Of a DNA stretch of 64,000 nucleotides, positions 16,095-24,861 are shown one piece after another (positions within the stretch are counted from its first letter, which is position 1; every line of letters begins with the position of its first letter). The stretch is from Bin87 sp965261195 (GTDB taxonomy: Bacteria; Chloroflexota; Dehalococcoidia; Lucifugimonadales; UBA3495): NCBI GenBank assembly GCA_965261195.1, contig OZ253455.1:2294001-2358000 (forward strand), read 5' to 3'. The notes below the pieces were generated by a model, which had not been told where the DNA came from, ran no database searches, and worked only from the letters and a program-made list of their open reading frames with translations. A program made the position numbers and the translations under genes.

Positions 16095-17546
16095 GTAACT
16101 GTTCAGAGTTGGTGAGGTGGATTGGCCGATAGGGGTTCTGGGAGCCTTGCGCTGCTGGTGGTGGTTGTGTCATATAGTGGGTATGGATACGGAAATTGAC
16201 CTCAAGACTGCCGACCGGGATGTCCTGATTGCCAGCATTGTCCGGCAGCAAGCCATTATCGTCCGGCAACAGGCGATCATCGAGCGATTGGAGAAGCGGA
16301 TTGGCCAATTGGAGGGGCCGGCCAAGCCAAGCGGCTCGGGTCGGATGCCCGGTCTGAAGCCCAAAGCCGACCGGAAACCGGCCCAGCCCAAAGGGCCACG
16401 CCAGCGCCGTCCCCACGGGTTTGCCCGCACCCGCATGACGCCGACCCAGCGGGTGGAGCACGCGTTGGAACAGTGCCCCGACTGCGGGACTCAGCTGGCC
16501 GGCGGCTGGACCCAGCGCACTCGGGAAGTCATTGACCTGCCCCAAGTTCCGGTGCAGATTACCGAGCACGCTTACATCGCCCGCACCTGCCCGGGCTGCC
16601 GACGCCGCTGTGTGCCACCGGCGCAACTGGACGGCGTGGCGCTGGGGCGGCAGCGTCTGGGGGTCAATGTAATGAGCCTGATTGCTGCCCTGCGGGAAGA
16701 GGCCCGGCTGCCCTTCCGCACCATCCAGTGGTACCTGGGCGCCGTGCATGGGCTGCGCCTCAGCACGGGCGCCATCGTGGACGCCACGAAGCGGGTGGCT
16801 CAGCAGGCTCACGTTGTGATGGCCGATATAGTGGAACGGATCCGAGGCAGTCCGGTGGTTCATGCCGACGAGACCGGTTGGCGGGAGAACGGCAACAACG
16901 GCTACGTCTGGACCTTCAGCACTCCCAGCCAGCGGTACTTCCTGCGACGGGGGCGGGGCAAGGTGGTGGTGGATGAAGTCCTGGGCGAGGAGTTCTCCGG
17001 CGTGCTGGTCAGCGATTTCTACGCCGCCTACCACCATTACGACGGTCCCAAACAACGCTGCTGGGCTCATCTGCTGCGGGACATCCACGACCGGCGTACT
17101 CTCTACCCTGAGGACGCGCCACTGGCACGGTGGGCCGACGCCGTACACCGTCTCTATGTCCAGGCCAAGGCCTTCACGCACCCGTCGCTGCTGCGACGGC
17201 GGGCGACCCAGCTGGCCCTGGAACAACGGCTGCTCGCCATCTGCCAGCCATTCCTCGACGACCCATCGGCAACCCAGGCCAAGCTATGCCGACGCATTGA
17301 ACGCCACGTCAAAGAGCTCTTCGTCTTCGTGGCTGAACCGGCGGCGCCGCCGGACAATAACGCCGCCGAGCGCAGCCTGCGCCCGGTAGTGGTCAGCCGG
17401 AAGATCAGTGGTGGCACGCGCTCAAACCAGGGCACTGCAACCAAGATGACGCTAGCGTCAATCTTCGGCACCTGGCGGGCCCAGGGCTTGAACCCCCTCA
17501 CCGCCTGCCGACAATTACTCACTTCCCCTCAACCCTGAACAGTTAC
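16095..17546 (+). mobile_element. IS66-family element, single-gene type
   Basis: 1452 bp with imperfect inverted ends, GTAACTGTTCAGAGTTG and (other strand) GTAACTGTTCAGGGTTG. A perfect 8-bp target duplication, GTTTCCCG, lies at 16087-16094 and 17547-17554. It carries only the transposase, without tnpA/tnpB, as in the ISBst12-like subgroup. The ends match the 113-bp MITEs at 9614, 52963 and 61840, so this element could mobilise them. It inserted in the 3' end of the restriction gene on the minus strand. Confidence 0.93.
16183..17538 (+). CDS. IS66-family transposase (TnpC)
   Basis: 451 residues. N-terminal leucine-zipper-like coil (IVRQQAIIERLEKRIGQLEG), zinc finger with CPDCG and CPGCRRRC, then the DDE core: VVHADETGW (first Asp), LVSDFYAAY (second Asp) and NNAAERSLRP (Glu), ending in GTRSNQGT...SIFGTWRAQGLNP. 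The frame is complete, so the element is probably active. It starts at ATG 16183. Confidence 0.95.
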   Translation: MDTEIDLKTADRDVLIASIVRQQAIIVRQQAIIERLEKRIGQLEGPAKPSGSGRMPGLKPKADRKPAQPKGPRQRRPHGFARTRMTPTQRVEHALEQCPDCGTQLAGGWTQRTREVIDLPQVPVQITEHAYIARTCPGCRRRCVPPAQLDGVALGRQRLGVNVMSLIAALREEARLPFRTIQWYLGAVHGLRLSTGAIVDATKRVAQQAHVVMADIVERIRGSPVVHADETGWRENGNNGYVWTFSTPSQRYFLRRGRGKVVVDEVLGEEFSGVLVSDFYAAYHHYDGPKQRCWAHLLRDIHDRRTLYPEDAPLARWADAVHRLYVQAKAFTHPSLLRRRATQLALEQRLLAICQPFLDDPSATQAKLCRRIERHVKELFVFVAEPAAPPDNNAAERSLRPVVVSRKISGGTRSNQGTATKMTLASIFGTWRAQGLNPLTACRQLLTSPQP

Positions 17547-18144
17547 GTTTCCCGTTCCTGATTACAATATCCGGGCGGTTGAATACGGCGACGTTGCGAA
17601 ACCTGGTGGCGGGTTTAATCACGCCAAAGGTGTGCGTACGGCCACCTCCTCCTGCTCCAGCGGTACTCGCTTCATACTTCCAATCCGCTTCCTCCAGAAA
17701 CGCAACGTGTACTCGCCATATCAATAAGTGCCTACCGGGTTCAATCGTTCTGGTGCTGTCTACCATATAACGCAGTACGCAATACCAACCAGCGTGATTG
17801 TAGTGGGCTTGTACTGCCCACGGGCGGATGCTGGCCTTTATCTCGAGGGAATCATTGGGAGGTGGCGGGTCAGGCGCACCACGACGTTTCAGGTCAGGAA
17901 ATCGTTGTTGAGCCAAATCAGCATGACGCGGTTTTTCATACACAGTAAGAGCAGAAAACGCTCTGGCTGCAAAGATGCCAACTAGCGCACTGAATACGTT
18001 TGCCTGCTCGAAATAAACGTCAACAAATTGCTCAACTTCGTTTTCTACTGATGCGACTACTCGGTTGATATGGGAGGGCGTCAAACCGCGAGGAAGCGCA
18101 ACACCACGGTTGAGCCACTGCTGACGGTCAGGTTGGTCAACCAA
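17515..18144 (-). CDS. Type II restriction endonuclease, C-terminal tail replaced by IS66 sequence
   Basis: 209 residues, downstream of and overlapping the methyltransferase by 8 bases with a TTG start at 18144. SLEIKASIRPWAVQAH looks like the (D/E)xK part of a PD-(D/E)XK nuclease, and the pairing with a methyltransferase supports the call. The IS66 target duplication lies in codons NGK. Without the IS, the frame would read NGKPVPRNGG and stop; now it reads NGKRNCSGLRGSE using IS66 bases. Only the last residues changed, so activity may survive. Specificity cannot be read. Confidence 0.72.
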   Translation of the reverse strand: MVDQPDRQQWLNRGVALPRGLTPSHINRVVASVENEVEQFVDVYFEQANVFSALVGIFAARAFSALTVYEKPRHADLAQQRFPDLKRRGAPDPPPPNDSLEIKASIRPWAVQAHYNHAGWYCVLRYMVDSTRTIEPGRHLLIWRVHVAFLEEADWKYEASTAGAGGGGRTHTFGVIKPATRFRNVAVFNRPDIVIRNGKRNCSGLRGSE

Positions 18145-19096
18145 CTGGCAACTCCGTCAACGCTGAAACTGCCCGTCGCGCCATCAGATAATACTCTTTG
18201 GACGACTCGACACCTACTGCTTGTAGTCCCACCGCCCTGGCCGCGGCGACGGTGGAACCGGAACCCATGAACGGGTCCAATATCGTGCCATATCCCAACG
18301 GCAGCGCCGCCCGCACCAATTGCCGCATCAATCGCTGCGGTTTGAGTGTCGGGTGAGGCGCGATCTCGCGCTCCTGCTTCGTTGCCGGTGGACAAACTAT
18401 GACGTCCCAAAATGGTTGTTCATCAGAAATCCGACGCAACCCGCCGACACCCCATCGCCGGAGATTATCCTGAACTCGGCCGTCAAGGGGTTTGCGAAAT
18501 AAGCCCCAGGGTTCCCAAGCCGAGCGTGGCATTACAGATACGTCAGGGAATTCCTCATGAGCGCCTTTGGGTCGATCCCCTCCCCTGAGCGTTTTGACTA
18601 TTCGCACAATCTCACCACGCTTCTCGAACCCCGCCCCCAACATCGGAACGTACGCCAGATGCGACAATATCGGGGTAGTAGCGATGAAAACGTGGGCGCC
18701 CGGGACCAGTACCCGGAACAGTTGGGCGGCTAGTCTTTCAAAGAACGTGCGTAAGTTAGACTCATCCTGTTGCGTAAGCACCGTGAACCGCGGAACCGGG
18801 GAGCGTAGTGACCCGTCAAAGTTTGGCGGTATGCGCCAAATGCCGCCTGTACCACTTTCCCGCTTGGCCAATTGGTCATCCCGGTATTCTACTAATCCGT
18901 AGGGCGGATCCGTAACAACGGCCTGAATCGAATTGTCCTTTGCCGTTGCCAACCAGCCGAACGCATCGCCGAGAACCAGATCTTCATCTGGGCCGTAAGC
19001 AGCGTTTGCCCAACCCGTTAGACCTGTTAGACCAGTTAGATCAGACTCGATCAACGTTTGTGGCGGCTCATCAACGGGAATCACGGGAAACTCCAC
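18137..19096 (-). CDS. DNA methyltransferase of a type II R-M system (N6-adenine or N4-cytosine)
   Basis: 319 residues. Motif IV AVVTDPPYGLVEY is near residue 55 and motif I-like ILDPFMGSGSTVAAARA is near the C-terminus, an order typical of the beta-class amino methyltransferases. It also has HPTLKPQRLM before motif I and GVESSKEYY after it. It methylates the recognition site to protect host DNA from the adjoining endonuclease. A small in-frame repeat (GLTGLTG) is near the N-terminus. The gene overlaps the endonuclease start. Confidence 0.92.
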   Translation of the reverse strand: MEFPVIPVDEPPQTLIESDLTGLTGLTGWANAAYGPDEDLVLGDAFGWLATAKDNSIQAVVTDPPYGLVEYRDDQLAKRESGTGGIWRIPPNFDGSLRSPVPRFTVLTQQDESNLRTFFERLAAQLFRVLVPGAHVFIATTPILSHLAYVPMLGAGFEKRGEIVRIVKTLRGGDRPKGAHEEFPDVSVMPRSAWEPWGLFRKPLDGRVQDNLRRWGVGGLRRISDEQPFWDVIVCPPATKQEREIAPHPTLKPQRLMRQLVRAALPLGYGTILDPFMGSGSTVAAARAVGLQAVGVESSKEYYLMARRAVSALTELPVG

Positions 19097-19154
19097 TCAT
19101 TAAGCTCACGGTATTATAACTGCCCGAGGAAACATTCCGGTATCCGCGGCGTCA

Positions 19155-20441
19155 CTACCGCTCGTCCGCCAGCAGCAGGGCGTTGAGCAGCACCTGCGCT
19201 CCGTTGGCGCAATCCTGTGGGGTGGTGAACTCTGCGGGGGCGTGGCTGATGCCGCCGACGCTGGGGACAAACACCATCGCCGCCGGCGTTACCGAGGCGA
19301 TGGCCTGCGCGTCGTGGCCCGCTCCGCTGGGCAGGCTGATGTGATCCAGGCCGGCCAGGCCCGCGGCGGCGGCGATGAGTCGCTGCATATTGCCGGCAAC
19401 GGGAACCGACGGCGTGTTGCGCTGGGCCGTTACGGTGATCGCCACCTGCTCGATGTGGGCTATCTCGTCGGCAGTGCGGCGCAGCTCCACTTCCGCCGCC
19501 GCCAGCGATTCCATGCGCTCGTCCCGGAACTCGACGCCGACCTCCACACGGCCCGGTATCACGTTGCCGGCGTTGGGATGCACGGTCATGCTGCCCACCG
19601 TACCCACCCGGCAAACCTCCAGCTCGCCGGCGATGCGCCGTACCGCCAGGGCCACCTGCGCCGCCGCCGACATCGCGTCCTTCCGCAGCGACATGGGCGT
19701 CGTGCCGGCGTGGTTGGCCTCACCCACGATGTCAATGTGGTACACCGAACGCCCGGTGATACCGGTTACCACGCCAATCGGGAACCCGCCGCGATGCAGC
19801 ATTGGGCCCTGCTCGATGTGCAATTCCAGGTAGCAGGCCAGCTCGTCGGGTCGCCGGCGGGCCTGTTCGATGCGGGAGCTGTTGCCGCCGATGTCGGGCA
19901 AGCGGGTGGCCAGGGTTACGCCATCGTCGCCCACTGCCGCGAAATCCTCGGGTTCCCACAGCCCGGCCACCGCGCGACTGCCCATCAGCCAGCGGTGGAA
20001 GCCGGTGCCCTCCTCGTTGGTGAACACCATCACCTCAACCGGATGGCGCAGCCGGCGCCCGGCGTCGGCGACGGCGTGGACCGCTTCGATGGCGGCAATC
20101 ACGCCCAACGCGCCGTCATACTGACCGCCGGCGGGCACGGTGTCGGTGTGCGACCCCATTACGATGGCGGGACGCGTCCCTTCGCTTACGATGGCGGGAC
20201 GCGCCCCGTCGCTGCCTTCAACCCGCCCGATAATGTTGCCGGCAGCGTCGATACGAACCGACATTCCGGCAGCGGCCATCAGCCCCATCACGTGTTCGCG
20301 TCCGGCGCTGTCAAACGCGGAGAACGCCACCCGCTGCATTCCGGCGTCAGTCAGGCCAATCTGACCCAGCGCAGCCATGTTGTCATTCAGGCGGGCGCTG
20401 CTGATGGCGATAGAGTCGGCCGGTGTATGCGGTGCAGTCAT
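19155..20441 (-). CDS. M20-family amidohydrolase (allantoate / N-carbamoyl-amino-acid hydrolase type)
   Basis: 428 residues from ATG at 20441. Metal-site segments: VMGSHTDTVPAGGQYDGALG (His, Asp), VFTNEEGTGF (Glu-Glu), ELHIEQGPML, and the C-terminal SGAGHDAQ. NHAGTTPMSLRKDA in the dimerisation domain is typical of hydantoin-utilisation carbamoylases. The reaction is release of CO2 and ammonia from N-carbamoyl amino acids or allantoate; the substrate is undetermined. A 27-bp in-frame tandem duplication just before the first metal ligand repeats GARPAIV as GTRPAIV. Confidence 0.9.
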   Translation of the reverse strand: MTAPHTPADSIAISSARLNDNMAALGQIGLTDAGMQRVAFSAFDSAGREHVMGLMAAAGMSVRIDAAGNIIGRVEGSDGARPAIVSEGTRPAIVMGSHTDTVPAGGQYDGALGVIAAIEAVHAVADAGRRLRHPVEVMVFTNEEGTGFHRWLMGSRAVAGLWEPEDFAAVGDDGVTLATRLPDIGGNSSRIEQARRRPDELACYLELHIEQGPMLHRGGFPIGVVTGITGRSVYHIDIVGEANHAGTTPMSLRKDAMSAAAQVALAVRRIAGELEVCRVGTVGSMTVHPNAGNVIPGRVEVGVEFRDERMESLAAAEVELRRTADEIAHIEQVAITVTAQRNTPSVPVAGNMQRLIAAAAGLAGLDHISLPSGAGHDAQAIASVTPAAMVFVPSVGGISHAPAEFTTPQDCANGAQVLLNALLLADER

Positions 20442-20536
20442 GTTCTGTTCCAATTGGCGATTGCTGTTGTTGGCGTTTCCGGATTTCGGCTTTCGCCGGA
20501 ATGACGGGGAGGAGGTTAGGAATGACGGGGAGGGAG

Positions 20537-21139
20537 TTAACGGTCCGGCCCGCGGAACGGGCTTGCAATGTACTCGCCAATTTTCATGGTGCCGAACACG
20601 TCATTCCACACTGTTCGGGCGCGCGCCGCGTCTTCGGGCCAGAAACTCATGGTGAGCACAGCGTGGATGCCGGCGGCAGTGTCCAGCGCGATACCAATGC
20701 GCGAATGAGCGGGCCTTTTTTCTCCGGGGTCGATGAACTCGGTCTCTACCCAGGCCATCTGTAGACTGCCCAGTTTGATGGTTAGTGGGGCGCCGATGTT
20801 CTTCGTGCTTTTGCGGTTCTTTGCTTTACCATCGCCGGAGTCGTCCTCAGCGGCAACCTGTTTCAGCATTTCGGACAGTGATAAGTTGCTCCAATCGACG
20901 TTCCGGCCATAAGCAGAGGTCAAGTAAGATATCGAAACCTCCAGGCACATATCATCGTTGGGCGGCTTGGCGTCCGTGAACTTCACCGACGTTTTTGACG
21001 GCTTTACGATCCACTGCTGCGGAATTTCGAACCGCAGCGCGCCCCGGTCGGCAACGAAAACGACGTTGCCCGGCTTGGCCGTCCAGCGGTGGTTCTCGGG
21101 GAGATTGAATACGTGCCGGTCCCAATTTTCATTAGCCAT
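20537..21139 (-). CDS. Hypothetical protein
   Basis: 200 residues from ATG at 21139. No signal peptide or membrane segment. The N-terminal VVFVADRGALRFEIPQQWIVKPS and the late VLTMSFWPEDAARARTVWNDVFGTMKIGEYI look like a PsbP/DUF1795-like fold in which a small beta-sheet protein ends with a helix, but this is a weak impression only. A charged Gly/Lys-rich loop (DDSGDGKAKNRKSTK) sits in the middle. No functional clue comes from the neighbours. Confidence 0.7.
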   Translation of the reverse strand: MANENWDRHVFNLPENHRWTAKPGNVVFVADRGALRFEIPQQWIVKPSKTSVKFTDAKPPNDDMCLEVSISYLTSAYGRNVDWSNLSLSEMLKQVAAEDDSGDGKAKNRKSTKNIGAPLTIKLGSLQMAWVETEFIDPGEKRPAHSRIGIALDTAAGIHAVLTMSFWPEDAARARTVWNDVFGTMKIGEYIASPFRGPDR

Positions 21140-21468
21140 TGCTGCATCACCTGTCGTTAGCAAATGCCGGTGGGTTGGCTGTCATTATAACCAAAGCCGG
21201 CAACCCATGTGTCCAAATCCGGCTTGAGCCAGAGCCTTTGTCACTGCGAGAAAAGTAGTCCGCCTATGAAAGTAGTCCGCCTGTGGCGGATGGCAATCTC
21301 GCATTGTTGCCAGTGGGCGGTGTTCAATGCGCTGGCTATGCCAACGAGATTCCATGCTACGCTCACAATGACGGTGGGAAATTGAAACGACCTTGACCTG
21401 CGTCAATAAAACGTTACGCTGACAAGCGAGTATTCACGTTCTTCATCACAATATAGGGAGGCATCCTG
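21140..21468. other. Intergenic region without a gene
   Basis: 329 bases between divergent genes. Contains a short direct repeat (AAAGTAGTCCGCCT, twice near 21252-21285) and decayed sequence resembling common non-coding repeat DNA. No convincing ORF, RNA gene or strong promoter was seen; TATAGG lies near 21451. Confidence 0.5.
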
Positions 21469-22482
21469 ATGCAACGCCGCCGCGCTAATTTGTCTGGATT
21501 CCTTTTGCTGCCGGTTTTGCTATTGTTGCTGGCGCTGGCCTGCGGCCCGGCGACTCCGCCGGAGCAGTCGGCTCCGCCGGCTGCTACCACTACTGCTGAA
21601 CCCACGCCAACGCCCACCAAGGCTCCTCCGGAGGGATTGGTTCCAACGCCGAGTGCCGAGGAAGTGGTAGAGGAAACAGATGCGGGAGAAACCCCATTGC
21701 CCCCCGAACTCTTTACGCCCGAGCCGAGGCCAACCCGCCGGGCGATTGATATCGAGTACTGCCGAAATTTGCGTATGCTTTTCGACGACCGCGAATACTG
21801 GGATTATTCGCAGAAATGCCGCGGGTTGATACATACAACGGCTTTGGCAGATTGTGATTTGCCAGCGACGACCGGCGCGGATTATCATGAACTAAATTTG
21901 GAGCAACAAACGTGCCTCAAGGCACAGTACGAACTGGTCAGAGATTACGCCCATAGAAGCAGCTTGGGCTATCCATGTCTGGCCGTCGGGCTTGAAACTG
22001 AAGAAGAATACATTTCCTGCCATCTAACAGCGGGATTCAAGCCTGTGAACCAAGCAGGCCAATGGAAAGACATTCTCACCATGATATACGCTTCCGTGGA
22101 CCAAAAAGATGCGGTGGTTAAAGCAAAAGGCCCTCTGTTCGAGTGCCTGACACAACATCAGAAAGGATTGGCCGCCGACGACGTAGGCACTCTGCAACCT
22201 TTGTTCTGGATTGACCTGTTACGGGATCCTAGTTTGAAGTCAGACTTTGATAGTTGGGAGTCCGACCGGCAAGGCAAAATAAGACAACGCGCCGTCGCCA
22301 TCGACGTCTGCGCCGAGAAAACCGGCTACTATGAGGTTTTTTACCGCGAGGTCATCGCGGAAATCAAACGGCTGCAACAAATTGACCCTGCTGCAATGGA
22401 GCCAATTACTCTTTTCGGATGGTTGGAATACATTAAGGAAACCGGTTATATCGGATTCAAACCCCGCCCGGACAAGTTTTAG
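21469..22482 (+). CDS. Putative lipoprotein of unknown function
   Basis: 337 residues. The N-terminus has a short basic stretch, a hydrophobic run (FLLLPVLLLLLALAC) and a lipobox with Cys at ~25, so it should be lipidated and held on the outer face of the membrane. A Pro/Thr/Ala linker of ~50 residues follows, then a globular domain with several Cys (CRNLRM, YSQKCRGL, DLPAT, TCLKAQYEL, YPCLAV) that could form disulfides. I do not recognise the domain. ATG preceded by AGGGAGGC. The same P/T-linker style is seen at 49336 and 29594. Confidence 0.8.
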   Translation: MQRRRANLSGFLLLPVLLLLLALACGPATPPEQSAPPAATTTAEPTPTPTKAPPEGLVPTPSAEEVVEETDAGETPLPPELFTPEPRPTRRAIDIEYCRNLRMLFDDREYWDYSQKCRGLIHTTALADCDLPATTGADYHELNLEQQTCLKAQYELVRDYAHRSSLGYPCLAVGLETEEEYISCHLTAGFKPVNQAGQWKDILTMIYASVDQKDAVVKAKGPLFECLTQHQKGLAADDVGTLQPLFWIDLLRDPSLKSDFDSWESDRQGKIRQRAVAIDVCAEKTGYYEVFYREVIAEIKRLQQIDPAAMEPITLFGWLEYIKETGYIGFKPRPDKF

Positions 22483-22512
22483 AATATCGCCAGGCGACTA
22501 AAAGGATCAGCC

Positions 22513-22930
22513 ATGCTCGCCACGTCATTACAATCATTGAAACTACTCATGTCCCGCCCATCACTAGCACTGCTCGCGATTCTGATGTTAACAATCGCGG
22601 TGGCTTCAGGCGCGCCGGCCGCACTGGCGGCGCCCGGCCAGCAATCTTCAAACCTAACTCAGCTGGGCCAGCTGGGCTGCATACTACGACTCGAACCTGC
22701 GCGCTATCAGCCATGACTGGATTGTAGTGAATCCTTCCGACACCGCTGACCCGTTAGTTGAGGTCGCGTCAGGCAGTACGACTCCCGGTTACTGCCCACC
22801 CGAACGGAATGACAAATATTACAACGCAGCCAACAGCGATGTCGTGAAGCTGGCAATGTGTGAAGCCGGTTTCGGCGTTGTCAAAATTCTTGATTCGGCA
22901 CTGGCGCGGTGCAGTCATGTGGTCTCCTGA
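22513..22930 (+). pseudogene. Frameshifted secreted protein remnant
   Basis: Starts at ATG 22513 with a signal peptide (SLALLAILMLTIAVASGAPAALAA) and reads to SNLTQLGQ. The coding sense then continues in the +1 frame as SWASWAAYYDSNLRAISHDW, then NPSDTADPLVEVASG, to a stop at 22930. The break lies in a 9-bp tandem duplication (CAGCTGGGC twice at 22666-22684), the likely cause. The intact protein would be about 138 residues. Family not recognised. Confidence 0.65.
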
Positions 22931-22984
22931 TGGCGGTTGTCCAGATTATCGGGTTCTGCTCGGCGCCGGAACGACGGTCATGTA

Positions 22985-23023
22985 CCCCCTTCTCCCTTGA
23001 TGGGAGAGGGCTGGGGTGAGGGT
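22985..23023. repeat. REP-like palindrome
   Basis: CCCCTTCTCCCTTGATGGGAGAGGG followed by CTGGGGTGAGGG, the dispersed hairpin family, at the end of the ABC permease gene's 3' flank. Confidence 0.65.
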
Positions 23024-23063
23024 GGCGTCTCCATGATTTCGGTTGGGCGGCGCGGCAGCAGAC

Positions 23064-23918
23064 CTAGCCGTTGCCACTGCTCAAATCGCGACGGGTGATA
23101 ATCGACAGAGTCAGGCCCCACAACAGTACCACGTAGGCCAGTACCGCCGGCAGAAACACCCAGCGGGTCAAATCGCCATCGCCGTTCACCAGCCCCGACG
23201 TTGCGCCCCCCAGCGTCCAGCGGGTGTATTCGTTGACCGAGTATCCCAGCAGCTCGGCGACAGTATCAGCCAGCGGGTAGGCAACCAGCTCAACCAATAT
23301 GATGCCAACCGCAATGCCCAGACCGAATGCCGTGGAACGCCCGGTGGTGGTGAGCGCGGCGCCCAGTCCCACGTAGGCTATGACCACCAGCCACGTGCCG
23401 CCCAGTCGAACCATCGCCGGCCCCCAGCTGCCGGACTCGACGCCGGCGAAACTGCCGATGGCGGGAGATGGAGTACCGGCCAGCAGCCCAACTACAGCGG
23501 CCAATCCCCAGGCCGCCACCCAAAAGCCGGTAAAGACGGCGCCGGTTAGCAGCAGCTTGCCCAACCCAACCTGCCACCGTTGCAACCCCCGCGCCACCAG
23601 CGTCCGCAAGGTTCCCCACTGGAAGTCGCCGCCGAACACCATGCTGGACAGGATGACCGCCAGGAACGGGCCAACCACTCCCAGCGTGCGCATGACCGCT
23701 TCCGGAAAGTCAGGGGGATTAAACGTAAACGGTACATCCCAGAGCTGTTTCACCACCACCATCCCGGTCAGGTTGATTAGCACACCGGAGCACATCAGCC
23801 CGATGACGACCCAGAAGGCAACCCGCCGGCTGAGTCGAAACCACTCCCAGCGCAGCGCCATCAGCGAGGCGCGAATCATGGCGACCGGCCCGTGGTCAGG
23901 CGTCGTCGTGCTGGCCAC
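23064..23918 (-). CDS. ABC-2 type exporter permease
   Basis: About 284 residues with six predicted membrane segments: VAFWVVIGLMCSGVLINLTG, VVGPFLAVILSSMVFGG, LLLTGAVFTGFWVAAWGLAAVVG, LVVIAYVGLGAAL, TAFGLGIAVGIILVELVAY and FLPAVLAYVVLLWGL. FGGDFQWGTLRTLVARG is the coupling segment typical of ABC-2 permeases. The start is uncertain (GTG 23918, overlapping the ATPase gene by 23 bases, or ATG 23879). It forms an exporter with the ATPase encoded just upstream; the substrate is unknown. Confidence 0.87.
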   Translation of the reverse strand: MASTTTPDHGPVAMIRASLMALRWEWFRLSRRVAFWVVIGLMCSGVLINLTGMVVVKQLWDVPFTFNPPDFPEAVMRTLGVVGPFLAVILSSMVFGGDFQWGTLRTLVARGLQRWQVGLGKLLLTGAVFTGFWVAAWGLAAVVGLLAGTPSPAIGSFAGVESGSWGPAMVRLGGTWLVVIAYVGLGAALTTTGRSTAFGLGIAVGIILVELVAYPLADTVAELLGYSVNEYTRWTLGGATSGLVNGDGDLTRWVFLPAVLAYVVLLWGLTLSIITRRDLSSGNG

Positions 23919-24852
23919 CAACCACTTCCATAAACCCTGCTTCCAGCGAACTGGTCAGCAATCGCATCTCAGCTACATACACGCCGCCATCAGCCAGGTC
24001 GCGCGTGATTTCCCACTCCCGGCCCGTCGCAACGGCGATTTCCAGACCGTCGCCGGATTGCGTCGGCACGTCCCAGCCGGCATCCCGCAGCAGCGTCGCG
24101 GCACGTTCGTCGTCAGTGGTTCGGATCGCCACCCGCGACGACACACCCATACCGGCCACCGGCCCGGAATACAGCAGCCGCCCGCGCGTCATGATGCCGA
24201 CCCGATCACAAACCTGTTCCACCTCATTCAGCAGATGGCTGGCCAGGATAATGGTGCGTCGGCCGCCGCTTTCTGCTGCCGAAGACTGGCCGAGGCGGTT
24301 GATTAACTCGCGCACCTCGACAATCCCGGCCGGGTCCAGACCGTTGGTAGGTTCGTCGAGTATCAGGATTGTCGGGTCGCCCAACAGCGCGGCCGCAATT
24401 CCCAGGCGGGCTTTCATGCCGGTGGAGCAGGCCCGAAACTTGCGCCGCTCCGCATCGCCGGCCAGACCCACCACGTCCAGCAGTTGCGCGATTTCGTCAT
24501 CGCCGCCGCCCGTCCCATAAACCCCTTGCAGGCACTTCAGATTGTTGCGGCAGGACAGGTAGGGCCAGAATACCGGCCGCTCTATCAGCACGCCGGTGGA
24601 GCGGCGAGACTGACGCAGACCCGCCGGCCCCGACCGACCCAGCAGCATTATCTCGCCAGCGGTGGGGCGCAAATACCCCGCCAGCATGGACAGCAGAGTC
24701 GTTTTACCCGACCCGTTGGGGCCCAACAACCCAAACACGCCTCCGGCGGGTATCTCCAGGCTAACGTCATTGACGGCCAGCACCCGTCCGAACCGCTTGC
24801 TAACCCCGTCAGTAGCAACCGCCGGAGCCGGTACAGATAAGTTGTCAGTCAT
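23896..24852 (-). CDS. ABC-2 type exporter ATP-binding protein
   Basis: 318 residues. Walker A GPNGSGKTT, a Q-loop region, an unusual signature ACSTGMKARL in place of LSGGQ, Walker B ILILDEPTNGLDPAG and the H-loop LASHLL. The C-terminal ~90 residues form the accessory domain typical of drug or lantibiotic-type exporters. Pairs with the permease gene that overlaps its 3' end. It starts at ATG 24852, 9 bases after the FAD oxidoreductase stop on the same strand, so the three may share a transcript. Confidence 0.92.
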   Translation of the reverse strand: MTDNLSVPAPAVATDGVSKRFGRVLAVNDVSLEIPAGGVFGLLGPNGSGKTTLLSMLAGYLRPTAGEIMLLGRSGPAGLRQSRRSTGVLIERPVFWPYLSCRNNLKCLQGVYGTGGGDDEIAQLLDVVGLAGDAERRKFRACSTGMKARLGIAAALLGDPTILILDEPTNGLDPAGIVEVRELINRLGQSSAAESGGRRTIILASHLLNEVEQVCDRVGIMTRGRLLYSGPVAGMGVSSRVAIRTTDDERAATLLRDAGWDVPTQSGDGLEIAVATGREWEITRDLADGGVYVAEMRLLTSSLEAGFMEVVGGQHDDA

Positions 24853-24861
24853 GCCGGCACG

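Noticed and set aside
19242..20504. 420-codon plus-strand ORF opposite the M20 hydrolase
   Set aside because: Shadow frame; the minus strand carries the metal motifs.
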